Assembly (NCBI GenBank): GCA_002690925.1
Contig: NZGD01000216.1
Span: forward strand, 1-39,115
Length of the DNA stretch: 39,115 bases
Origin: Rhodopirellula sp.
GTDB taxonomy: Bacteria; Planctomycetota; Planctomycetia; Pirellulales; Pirellulaceae
Reading direction: 5' to 3'
Below, in pieces: positions 28,401 through 36,055 of the stretch; positions within the stretch are counted from its first letter, which is position 1, and each line of letters begins with the position of its first letter. The notes under the pieces were generated by a model. It was not told the origin of the DNA. It did not search any database and saw only the letters and a list, made by a program, of their open reading frames with translations. The translations under genes were made by a program, and so were the position numbers.

Positions 28401-29242
28401 CCAGCAGCCATCGTATCCAAACCTGGCCGGCTCAGGGTTTCCATGAAAACTTCGGCCGTCAGAGACAAGTCGCGATATTCCTCCATGTCCATGTACACAA
28501 ATTTGGGAACAATATTGCCATCCTTGCGCTCAAACGTTCCCTTCGCGGCAGCGCGATACAACAACTCCATCCGGTCACACAGCGGATCAATGCATGCTTG
28601 CCGGGCAATCGGAGAAATCTGGGAATAAATCGTTGAGATTTTGACCGACATGACCTCCACCTCGGGCAACTGAAACGCCTCAAGATATTGCTTCAATCGC
28701 CGATTTGCTTCCTCCTCTCCTAAGATGGCCTCACCAAGAAAGTTCACGTTCATACGAACCCCTTCGTCGCGCCGTTCTCTCAAGTGCCTGCACAGCACAT
28801 CTCGCTCAGCAGGAATAATGACATTCGCGGTCTCCCTTCGCATCTTGTCCTTCACCATTGGAATGGTGACCCCTGGCACATAACTGCCAAAGGACTGAAA
28901 GCCCATCAGCAGGGTCCGTTCAATCGGACTAAAAAATCTTGGGATGCCCTGCACATCCAAAATGTGTACCAACTGATCTGCAGACCGTGCCGCTGCCTCG
29001 GACCGAAACGCTTGGTCAGTCAAAGCGGTCAAGGTAACCTTATCTGTCGGATTCTGAATCATACGGTCCAGTTCGGTCTGCTGCTTGCGTTCCTCAGGTG
29101 TTTGCAACGCATGCGCGCGTTTCTGAAGCTCCCTAGCCAAAAACAGTGCCTTCTGGATCAGTGGATCCCCACCCGTCGAACCATCAGCATGAAACTCTCC
29201 CAACAGAGCCTTGGCCGCGGCATCGATTCCTGATCCGTTCAT
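25463..29242 (-). CDS. putA: Bifunctional proline dehydrogenase / P5C dehydrogenase
   Basis: PutA oxidises proline to pyrroline-5-carboxylate with FAD and then glutamate semialdehyde to glutamate with NAD. The N-terminal half is the proline dehydrogenase barrel (about 80-455), with RMNVNFLGEAILGEEEANRR, KISTIYSQISP, VRIVKGAN and the ending helix region. The aldehyde dehydrogenase domain (about 560-1030) has VVSPWNFPIAIPCGG, catalytic Glu803 (LLAETGGKN) and Cys837 (GHSGQKCSATS). There is no DNA-binding ribbon-helix-helix domain, so this is not the autoregulating type. A charged, low-complexity linker of about 60 residues (RRQQDRGRKRTD to TTELFG) separates the domains, and about 220 residues follow the ALDH part, as in some longer PutA types. 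ATG 29242 was chosen because GAGG lies five bases upstream; a GTG at 29263 is an alternative. Confidence 0.95.
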   Translation of the reverse strand: MNGSGIDAAAKALLGEFHADGSTGGDPLIQKALFLARELQKRAHALQTPEERKQQTELDRMIQNPTDKVTLTALTDQAFRSEAAARSADQLVHILDVQGIPRFFSPIERTLLMGFQSFGSYVPGVTIPMVKDKMRRETANVIIPAERDVLCRHLRERRDEGVRMNVNFLGEAILGEEEANRRLKQYLEAFQLPEVEVMSVKISTIYSQISPIARQACIDPLCDRMELLYRAAAKGTFERKDGNIVPKFVYMDMEEYRDLSLTAEVFMETLSRPGLDTMAAGIVLQAYVPDSHAWQQTLTAWARRRVEQGGAPITIRIVKGANMEMERVEAALHGWPQAPFKSKLDTDANYKRMVNFALQPENLTAVRPGIASHNLFDISYALVLAAEADALGKVQFEMLEGMANHQRRALHELTNSVLLYAPACRKEDFIHAIGYLVRRLDENTGDENFLRHAFNITVESDAWKLLEAGFVSSFDRIAKLPLDSRRQQDRGRKRTDSSVGEAVDTSGVLSGRDGGNRTDATTELFGASPEKALTAFVNEPDTDFSLPANSLWADRIVTDWVDKCDEHAAKVSLRVGGDIVTAPRVVRESYDPSRDGRVVARYVEANCEDVEAAVAIAAQDPAGWRSVCPADRRKILASVADCVREARASLMGAALAEGGKTLLESDPEVSEAVDFIEFYSQSALVLDQLSGITAQGRGVVVVVSPWNFPIAIPCGGIAAALAAGNSVILKPASNAVLIANLLCECFYRGGVPKEALQVLPCSGRDVGESLVTNDLVDTVILTGGTDTALRMLRAKPEMRLLAETGGKNATIVTAMADRDQAIKHVLQSAFGHSGQKCSATSLLLLEDEVFHDEAFRETLVDAARSLKVGSAWDTSNRMGPMIAPPAGDLNQALKVLETGESWALMPRRMSGHQCVYSPGIKWNVQRGSYTHLTEFFGPVLGVMSFRSLSEAIQIVNETGYGLTSGLESLDDREQSEWLAGIRAGNLYINRSTTGAIVLRQPFGGMGRSAFGPGIKAGGPNYVAQLMKFDASCITAPRSVNEREEAELTEGHLFDLAAALVGHAADGGESEQQEARLIARAIASYQRAATDEFRETHDHFRLIGQDNLRRYVPMPVLVIRVSEHDTWSEIVLRVAAAKAVSCRAIVSAPEGVHSGNLKRLHDMTESWAADIEFVEQTTEELIEAVEWGGVSRLRYASPDRVPMAVRRAVMDRYVHVADTPVCTEGRIELMWYVQEQSISRDYHRYGNLGLRAGEKRAAVL

Positions 29243-29401
29243 CACAACCTCAATCAGCAACACAGAGGAACAAAACTAAAACAATCAGCCTGAACATGAC
29301 AGTGACCGCACACGCCCATACGCCATACCGGCTCCTCGCCAGCGCCATCGCCACATCCAGTGTTGAATCCATTGGAACCCTGCTGAGCGCCGGTCTTCAC
29401 T

Positions 29402-32281
29402 TCACGTGCGCGGTGGCAGCGTGGTTACCACTTTTGCGTCAGTCTGCTCTCCGTCATACGAATGCACGACGATTCGTGTTCCCGGGGAAATTTCGGGTAA
29501 GCCTTCAAGGTGAATCACGCCGTTGGCATCACTTCGGGTTCCTCGAATTGGCTTTCCGTTGGTTTCCGAAAAAAACACATCAGCCCTTGGCAGAGTCACA
29601 ATTGGTGGTAATTGGCACGTATCGGGTCGGCCGGTTTCCTTGGCCGAAGCGTCAAGCGTACCGCCACCCCGGGGCGAATCCGACGGTGCATCGATCAGAT
29701 TTCGGATCCGCATGCCGATCGCAGGATTGCTGCCTTCCGGATCAAACTTCATCTCCAGAAAATTCCAATAGAACGGATCACCCAGCTGATGTGGATTTTG
29801 TTCCGGGTCGGAAAAGCTTTTATGATAGAGCGCCAGCACTTCCAACTCACGCTCATCCACGTCTTTCATTTGCGACCCAAACCCCGGCACCAATGCCCGA
29901 CCACCCGATCTACCGATGGGTCCAAAACTGCATTCAATAACGCCATGTTGCACATTTTTCATAATGCATCCGTTGTGAACATCGCCGTAAACCGACACCA
30001 CACCAGAGCGACTTCCTAATAATTCCAAAACACGATCTGCTCCCGCTTTGACCCACCCCGCGTAATCTGCAGTGACACGGTCACGTTCATGAAAGTGGCG
30101 GGGGTGTTCCGTGCTGACTGATTGACGATATCGGGTCCCCGCCCAAACGGTATGCAAGCCGTTAATCCCCGTCACCGCAATCAACGGAGAAGAATCTGTT
30201 GCAAGCAATTCCTGAAACCAGCCGAACTGTTCTTCTCCCAAAAGACTGCGAGTCGGATCAGTGCGCCCGTACAGACTTTGAAACTTTCCCCAGCCGTGAT
30301 CATCCCAGATATCCACGTCCTGACTGCTACGCCACAACCTTGAATCAAGGACGACCAGTGTGAAATCCCTATTCGGCATCTTCCAAGCACGCCATTTCTT
30401 GGGGTTCACCCGCGGGTCGACCTGCTCGGCGCCCGTGGTCAAATGATGGACGATTTGAAAATTCCGGCGCATGTAATCAGCGTCCTGCCCTAAACCCTCT
30501 TGATTGCGAATTGCAAGCTGCTCAGGACCTTTGACATCATCCATGCCATAATCATGGTCCCCTGGATTGAGAACATTCCAATGACGCATCATTTGCCACC
30601 TACTCGTCGGGCCACAAATCGACCAAGCAATGATTTTGAAAGCGTCGTCGGTACTAGGTGGGTACATTACCAGTTCCATATACCAAACATCATCTTCCCA
30701 AAGCATGACCTGAAAATTGTAATCCTCAAGGTGCTTGTAGGACTGTTCGGACGGTTGGTCACGGAATTGCCATTGATCCTTGGCACCAATCATTTTCCAC
30801 GAACCCGCCTTGCGCTGCTGCAGTCCGGAAGTGATTGCATGACATGACAATCCACAAACCTTGTAGGGTGCTACTAACCTAGGCAGCCGGCCAACGTACT
30901 GACCGCTAACTGGCACATCTCCCACAAGCCCGGTTCCGGGTCCACAGGCAGCGGTACCCACACGGTTATCCGCAGTGACATCAACGCCATCTTTCCAAAC
31001 CGTGTAATACTGAGCGCCTTCAGCAGGATTGTTCGGCAGCGTCACTTCAATCACTGCACTGTAGCGACGCCATTGATTGTTTACGATCTTCGCAGCCCCA
31101 CACACGGGGACGGTGGACCAGCCACCCACTGGATCTGGAGTATCCGCGACCCGAATTTCCACCTGCTCGCCATCTGATGCAAACAGTCCAATCATTCGAA
31201 CTTGCCAGTCCGCATCAACCTGCTTGAGGGTATCTCCAAGTGCATAGCAACTCAAACATTCAGCTACCCCCACCTCACGTTTTGTATTCTCGTGCGGATC
31301 TATGGCAAACTCATTGACCTGAAAATCGATCAAACCACGTGCGACGACCCCTGCAAAGCCAGAAACACGATCCTTATCCAAACGGTGCTGCACCGAAAAA
31401 GTTTGCCCCTCAACCTGCAGTGTGGCGACCACGGACACCTGTCCCGCCACACTCTGCCCTGAATCCCTCCGAGCTGAATCACTCCGAACTGGCTCACTTT
31501 CAATTGTCTGACTTAGACCTGGCTCATTTACAACCCAAGGACGAATACTGACGGTCAGGTCACAAACATCCCCCGACCTCAGCTTCATTGCATCTGATTC
31601 TGCCAGAACGCGGTCACTTGGTGCAGCGAGCCCACCCTGTGGCCCCCCTTTTTCAGAACTGGTTCCCAAGATTTTTAGCTTTCCATCATCAGCCCAAACA
31701 ATCCTGATAGCCCGCCCCAGTTTACCGTGACTTTCCAAAACAGACTGCCCGCCGATTGCAAGCCCCATGATCCCAAAACCATCCTGATACATCGCCCATT
31801 GCGGATCATCTCCCTCAAGAACAGCGGACCTCTCACTAAGATAGGTGAAGCGGGCTCGAATCGAATACTCCTCCGCAAGCTCCCACTCGGTGGCATACAG
31901 AATTCCGGATGGAAGTGACGGATCATAGTCAGTTCTGAACTCAAACCCATTAGTTTCTCCATGGAAAGGAAAACCTGTTCGCCGTGCGCGATCACCATAA
32001 TTCTGCAGCCTTCGGCGCAAGGAACCGTCCTGTATTTTCCAATATCCGGGATTCAAGGTTTGCCATTGGTGACCATGAAAATCTGCATTCGGGCCGGCAA
32101 ACCGATAAATTTTTGACTTGCCGGCTATCTCGACTGCATGCGACTCAGCAGTCGCAACCGACAGAGACGCGGCTGCTGTGGTTGCCATGAAGGCACGACG
32201 ACTGACCGCCCCCGACTTATCCTTATCCGGCGAATTACCTGCCAAAGCATCACCTTGGCTTTGTTCCTGTGACGATGTCAT
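29402..32281 (-). CDS. PhoD-like metallophosphatase, Tat-exported
   Basis: The 959-residue product starts with a twin-arginine-type signal: SRRAFMATTAAASLSVATA near residues 28-46, so it is likely exported folded. Residues about 50-450 form beta-rich regions of lectin/jelly-roll character (SIRARFTYLSERSAVL, LRSGDVCDLTVSIRPW). The phosphoesterase domain (about 500-850) has PGDHDYGMDD (Asp575, His576, Asp577), VVLDSRLWRS, DDHGWG and VYGDVHNG (Asp767, His769), as in PhoD-like enzymes that cleave phosphodiesters or phosphomonoesters with bound metals. The first metal motif, usually GDQxY, may be the altered WEDDVWYME segment near 525. A small beta domain ends the protein. It lies 159 bp downstream of nothing on its own strand but 159 bp before putA, possibly co-transcribed with it. 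Confidence 0.85.
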   Translation of the reverse strand: MTSSQEQSQGDALAGNSPDKDKSGAVSRRAFMATTAAASLSVATAESHAVEIAGKSKIYRFAGPNADFHGHQWQTLNPGYWKIQDGSLRRRLQNYGDRARRTGFPFHGETNGFEFRTDYDPSLPSGILYATEWELAEEYSIRARFTYLSERSAVLEGDDPQWAMYQDGFGIMGLAIGGQSVLESHGKLGRAIRIVWADDGKLKILGTSSEKGGPQGGLAAPSDRVLAESDAMKLRSGDVCDLTVSIRPWVVNEPGLSQTIESEPVRSDSARRDSGQSVAGQVSVVATLQVEGQTFSVQHRLDKDRVSGFAGVVARGLIDFQVNEFAIDPHENTKREVGVAECLSCYALGDTLKQVDADWQVRMIGLFASDGEQVEIRVADTPDPVGGWSTVPVCGAAKIVNNQWRRYSAVIEVTLPNNPAEGAQYYTVWKDGVDVTADNRVGTAACGPGTGLVGDVPVSGQYVGRLPRLVAPYKVCGLSCHAITSGLQQRKAGSWKMIGAKDQWQFRDQPSEQSYKHLEDYNFQVMLWEDDVWYMELVMYPPSTDDAFKIIAWSICGPTSRWQMMRHWNVLNPGDHDYGMDDVKGPEQLAIRNQEGLGQDADYMRRNFQIVHHLTTGAEQVDPRVNPKKWRAWKMPNRDFTLVVLDSRLWRSSQDVDIWDDHGWGKFQSLYGRTDPTRSLLGEEQFGWFQELLATDSSPLIAVTGINGLHTVWAGTRYRQSVSTEHPRHFHERDRVTADYAGWVKAGADRVLELLGSRSGVVSVYGDVHNGCIMKNVQHGVIECSFGPIGRSGGRALVPGFGSQMKDVDERELEVLALYHKSFSDPEQNPHQLGDPFYWNFLEMKFDPEGSNPAIGMRIRNLIDAPSDSPRGGGTLDASAKETGRPDTCQLPPIVTLPRADVFFSETNGKPIRGTRSDANGVIHLEGLPEISPGTRIVVHSYDGEQTDAKVVTTLPPRT

Positions 32282-32347
32282 GACTTAATCCAGCTCCCAA
32301 AATATGGCGGTGCTAAAAAAGAACCGAGCAAACCGGCCCCTTCACTA

Positions 32348-32373
32348 TTTACCACCACAAAATTTACTACCAC
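32348..32373. repeat. Imperfect direct repeat upstream of the PhoD-like gene
   Basis: TTTACCACCAC (32348-32358) and TTTACTACCAC (32363-32373) differ at one base and have a 15-bp period. They sit 67-92 bp before the phosphatase start on the opposite reading direction. A tandem half-site operator is possible; no known box was recognised. Confidence 0.4.
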
Positions 32374-32504
32374 GAACGTACCACATTAAAACATCTTTCA
32401 CTGAACACATGCAGGCAACGGCGTCATGGTCGGTGACAGCGTCCACGTCAGCGGAACAGCGGAACCGTCCTCAGCACCTCATGATACAGATATACTGTCT
32501 TGAC

Positions 32505-32529
32505 AACGCTGCTAATGAGAACGCTGCTA
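32505..32529. repeat. Short direct repeat AACGCTGCTA
   Basis: AACGCTGCTA is exact at 32505-32514 and 32520-32529, a 15-bp period like the neighbouring repeat at 32348. It may be chance or a binding-site pair. Confidence 0.35.
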
Positions 32530-32715
32530 GTGCGAAGGCAGTATTTATCCACCAGCTTCTTGATGTGTATTGAGTGAGAATCAGAAGGCTTACGACGGGC
32601 AGATCCGCACCAAACATTGCTATCTATCAACTCATCCATTCATCGCAAGCACTGGCCCCCAAAGGCCACAGCACAGCGTTCCGTCAAACGACTCGCGCCC
32701 GCGTAGCGAATTCTC

Positions 32716-34284
32716 TCACGCCGCATTGGCGGAAACGTGACGGCTTTGCCACTCGTCTACCTTGTCTCCACCATAGGCAAACTCGCTCATCAGATTGCGT
32801 TTCGCTTCACTGAACCAGCGTGTCAGCTCAGGATCCATCCGCCATGTTTTCCATTTCACCATTTCCTCCCCCATGCTCCAGGTGATGTTGCAGGAAATCA
32901 ACTCCATGACTGCTGAATGATCGAAGTAGGATGTGTGAACGAGTTCTTTGCCAGAAAGCTCGTTGCAAAACCCTTCTACTCCCTGCGCCAGGGACGCCTG
33001 CCCTAGCAATTTCCTCAACATGGGTGCAATATCCTTGGCATGATGATCAGCAGTACAAAGAATCCGCTTTGATAATGGTGCCGGAAGAGGAGGAAACAGA
33101 TGCGATAACTCTGGAACCGGTGATGGCGTCACAGCGACAATCATTGAACTTGGCCGATCATTACCCTGAGCCGATCGAGTCACAGCATTACGTACGAGCC
33201 GGTCAATGGAGGGCTGCAACCACCGGTTAAAGATCGGGGACAGCACCCAGTAATAAGGTCTTGATAACAACCCTAGTGTGTCGGAAAAGAATACTCGTTC
33301 CTGAGGGAACATTTTGCTTACGAATGAAACCTGGAATCCAAGCGTGGCCCGCAATCCATTGATCGCTTCATCATCAGGCGACCAGATTGCCAGATAGCGG
33401 TTTCCATAAATCTCCAACGCAGATCGCTGCAGTCGCTCCTCCGCACGAATCCGATAGGACTCGATCGCAGGACGCATACTGATCATGGAAAGATGAACCA
33501 ATACGTAGGACAATGTTAATGTCACTGCCATCAGTAAGATCCCTTCAAAACTTCCGAATAAGTATTCCAAGAGAGAACGCCCAGTATCCGGATCGTAACT
33601 GCCAATGTGCACACCAGCGACTGATCGCTCAACCTGAACTCCAACCCATTCAAGACTGGAAAGAATCGGCGCGCGTATGATGCCCATCAAGCCTGCCTCA
33701 CTTGCTGGTGGCAAGGTCAGCACCATGTCGTTACCCTGAAATGCATTGGTCAGCATCCGGCCCAATTGCAACATCGCTCGAGCCGCAGGTGGAATCAACA
33801 AAATGCCCATCACGACGCCCGCGATATTCCAAATATTGAAGACACTACGACTGCGATGCTCGAGGTAGGGAGTACCAACCGTGGTCCAGCTCTTCAAGTG
33901 CTCCAGCGGCTGCTGGCTCAACGCCTTGGCCTTCAGTGCCTTCCAGATCACTGACCCACCATGACTATGCCCTACTAAGTGGTAATCGCGCTGCTCACCC
34001 TCGAGCGTGCGAAGTCGCTCCAGCAGTTGTCGCCCAGCTTTACTGCGGGCCCGCTCGCTGTTCTCACCTGACCAATGAAAGACTTCAGACCCCTCAGCAA
34101 TCTTGACCCCTCGTGGCAAACGAGACCTCAATTGCGAGACCGTTGTGCTGCCGGCTTGCCACCATTTTTGGCCAGCATTTTCGCTATCACCGGCGTACGT
34201 CCCATGCACCAAAATGACAAGCGCTGACGAATCGCAGTCCTCAGCCAAGCATGGAAAAGTAGCATCGGCTATCTGTTGGTTCAT
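32716..34284 (-). CDS. Alpha/beta hydrolase with internal membrane segments
   Basis: The 522-residue product opens with the alpha/beta-hydrolase oxyanion strand ALVILVHGTYAG (21-32) and a nucleophile elbow LVGHSHGGS with Ser107. WTTVGTPY follows as in lipases. Between the nucleophile and the rest, residues about 149-173 and 245-268 are strongly hydrophobic and probably membrane-embedded. The fold resumes with YLAIWSPDDEAING (acid Asp304 or Asp305) and the likely catalytic histidine is His456 in SYFDHSAVM. That suggests an esterase or lipase acting on a lipid substrate at the cytoplasmic membrane; the N-terminus has no signal peptide. The substrate is unknown. It is divergent from CorA (317 bp between starts) and 434 bp upstream of the PhoD-like gene. 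Confidence 0.82.
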   Translation of the reverse strand: MNQQIADATFPCLAEDCDSSALVILVHGTYAGDSENAGQKWWQAGSTTVSQLRSRLPRGVKIAEGSEVFHWSGENSERARSKAGRQLLERLRTLEGEQRDYHLVGHSHGGSVIWKALKAKALSQQPLEHLKSWTTVGTPYLEHRSRSVFNIWNIAGVVMGILLIPPAARAMLQLGRMLTNAFQGNDMVLTLPPASEAGLMGIIRAPILSSLEWVGVQVERSVAGVHIGSYDPDTGRSLLEYLFGSFEGILLMAVTLTLSYVLVHLSMISMRPAIESYRIRAEERLQRSALEIYGNRYLAIWSPDDEAINGLRATLGFQVSFVSKMFPQERVFFSDTLGLLSRPYYWVLSPIFNRWLQPSIDRLVRNAVTRSAQGNDRPSSMIVAVTPSPVPELSHLFPPLPAPLSKRILCTADHHAKDIAPMLRKLLGQASLAQGVEGFCNELSGKELVHTSYFDHSAVMELISCNITWSMGEEMVKWKTWRMDPELTRWFSEAKRNLMSEFAYGGDKVDEWQSRHVSANAA

Positions 34285-34601
34285 CCGTGGTCATTCCGAG
34301 TACAAAGACAACGCTTAAAAACAAACCCTAACGCCAAGCCCCAGCCCCAGCTCCAACCCCAAACGCTCCATCGACACACAGTCAAATTGCAGGCATTGAG
34401 ATGCCCAGCCCAAGTCCGACCTGAGACCATTGCGAAGATAGAGCTCTTTCGCTGACAAGCCAATCCCAAATCCACTCACTCCTGCAGCACCTGCATCAGG
34501 GAAGCACTGGCAAGCCTTGACACCCGCGCACCTCCTCTGCGATGGTGCTGATCAAGTGGATTTTTTTCTTAAATTCATCAGCCCCGCAACGAACTCAAGT
34601 G
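34285..34601. other. Divergent region between the hydrolase and corA
   Basis: A 317-bp stretch that must carry both promoters. It contains a C-rich repetitive patch at 34338-34360 (GCCCCAGCCCCAG followed by CTCCAACCCC) and an open forward extension of corA from 34542, judged not to be coding because family resemblance starts at 34602. Confidence 0.4.
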
Positions 34602-35765
34602 ATGTTTGCCAGACGACGTCCTGAAGCAGGTGCCCGCCCTGGCACCCTTGTTTTAAGCTCCAATTCACAACCAGTTGAGCTGAGTGTCACCCTGATTTAT
34701 GGCAAGCACCACCAGGTATTTACCTGTCGTTCGGTAGAAGAATTGCCTACCCAGTTGATCGACGGACAAGTGATGTGGATTGATGTTCGTGGCCAAGGTG
34801 ACGGCACCGTCCTGCAGCAGCTTGCATCACGATTTCGCATCACCCCCCTGGCGATGGAGGACTTGGTCAATGCACCTCAGCGCCCGAAGATGGAACTATT
34901 CGAGCATCAGCAACTGCTCATTGCGCACAGCGTTCCAGCAGCGGGACGTGACATGACACCCAGTCAGCTTGGAATCGTATTTGACAAACAGGTCGTACTG
35001 ACTTTCCACGAAGACTGCGCGCATGTGTTGGCGCCGATTCATGAGCGATTAGAGAACCCGCAAGCCAGGCTACGACGCAAAGGTCCTGATTATCTTGTCT
35101 ACGCAATCTTGGATGCGTGCGTCGACGGATGCTACCCAGTCCTTGAAAATCTGGGTGAAAACATCGAGAAACTGGAAGAACAGGCCCTGCGGGATCCCAG
35201 GCCTGAATTACTAGCACAAATTCATCACACCAAGAACATTCTTGTCCGGCTCAGGCGAAGCATCTGGCCACAACGTGAGATGGTGCTTTCACTACTCACG
35301 GTTGACAGCCCATTCATCGATAAAGGCACAGAAGAATACCTTCGTGATACCACCGATCACTGCACACAACTGTCGGATGTCGTGGATATGTACCGGGAAT
35401 CAACAAGCGGATTGATCAACACCTACATGTCTGCCGTTGCTCACCGAAGTAACGAAATCATGAAGGTACTCACCTTACTCACTAGCGTGTTTGTTCCACC
35501 CACCTTTCTAGCAGGAGTCTATGGAATGAACTTCGCGAACATGCCCGAGCTATCCATGAAGGGAGCGTATCCTGCCGCCCTTACTTTGATGGGCATGATG
35601 ATTGCTGGCACCCTGTTTTACTTCCATCGACGAGGCTGGCTACGTCGCGCCCCGATCGAACACAGGATCGATCCAGTTGCAACAGAAGAGCGAAAACGAC
35701 GACGCCCAACACGCCGTGTCGTTGTGCAGTCTTCCCATTCACACAACACTCGCAAAGCCGCCTGA
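34602..35765 (+). CDS. corA: CorA-family Mg2+/Co2+ transporter
   Basis: The 387-residue product has the usual CorA layout. The cytoplasmic N-terminal domain runs to about 280, with the typical early ARPGTLVL, WIDVRGQGD, and the PRPKMELFE-like segment (QRPKMELFEHQQLLIA). A long helix follows (ENIEKLEEQALRD to SSTSGLINTYMSAVAHRSNEIMKVLTLLTSVFVPPTFLAG), and the pore signature GMN sits at residues 308-310 (GVYGMNFANMPEL). A second membrane segment lies near 322-342. The C-terminal tail is basic (KRRRPTRR) and longer than in many CorA proteins. CorA forms a pentameric channel in the cytoplasmic membrane gated by Mg2+. The frame is open from 34542; ATG 34602 matches the family N-terminus. Substrate ion choice (Mg2+, Co2+, Ni2+) is by family. 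Confidence 0.95.
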   Translation: MFARRRPEAGARPGTLVLSSNSQPVELSVTLIYGKHHQVFTCRSVEELPTQLIDGQVMWIDVRGQGDGTVLQQLASRFRITPLAMEDLVNAPQRPKMELFEHQQLLIAHSVPAAGRDMTPSQLGIVFDKQVVLTFHEDCAHVLAPIHERLENPQARLRRKGPDYLVYAILDACVDGCYPVLENLGENIEKLEEQALRDPRPELLAQIHHTKNILVRLRRSIWPQREMVLSLLTVDSPFIDKGTEEYLRDTTDHCTQLSDVVDMYRESTSGLINTYMSAVAHRSNEIMKVLTLLTSVFVPPTFLAGVYGMNFANMPELSMKGAYPAALTLMGMMIAGTLFYFHRRGWLRRAPIEHRIDPVATEERKRRRPTRRVVVQSSHSHNTRKAA

Positions 35766-36055
35766 CCCAAGCTTTCCAGTGGACGACGCAGCACAGGCCC
35801 CACCCGACTCTGCTTGGCCCTCAATTCATCCTTGCTGCGTTTCAACAGTGTAGCCTTCTGCATGTAGACCAAACCTCAGCTGTCTCTCACCGCCGTCGTC
35901 AACGAAACCAACCTGAACTGCTACTGCTACTGCTACTGCTACAAAAAACCACTTTGACCAAACTGCAAAGGCCCAGCAACAGACACCATTCCAACCGAAA
36001 CCCACAAACAGACACGGGACGCCATTGTGCGTTGTCAGCCTATCAGACAAAGGCC
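35766..36055. other. Convergent gap between corA and the MscS-type gene
   Basis: A 290-bp stretch between two stop codons. It holds a hexanucleotide microsatellite (listed apart). A reverse frame at 35826-36050 codes for a Val-Ala repeat because of that microsatellite and is not accepted. No clear terminator hairpin was found. Confidence 0.4.
35917..35942. repeat. Hexanucleotide microsatellite (ACTGCT)n
   Basis: ACTGCT is repeated four times exactly plus two bases (26 bp). Short tandem repeats of this length are uncommon in bacterial intergenic DNA and can change copy number by slippage. It lies between two converging genes, so an effect on expression is not obvious. Confidence 0.85.

Larger units (their letters stand above)
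32282..32715. other. Non-coding gap of about 430 bp upstream of the PhoD-like gene
   Basis: No supported gene. A reverse frame at 32448-32639 has no family resemblance. The gap contains two short direct repeats (listed apart), an AT-rich patch at 32335-32400 just upstream of the phosphatase start, and a TATACT word at 32491-32496. It likely holds the promoter of the PhoD-like gene and the transcript end of the hydrolase gene. Confidence 0.45.

Noticed and set aside
35826-36050. Reverse frame with a Val-Ala repeat
   Set aside because: The repeat is simply translation of the ACTGCT microsatellite; no homology on either side.
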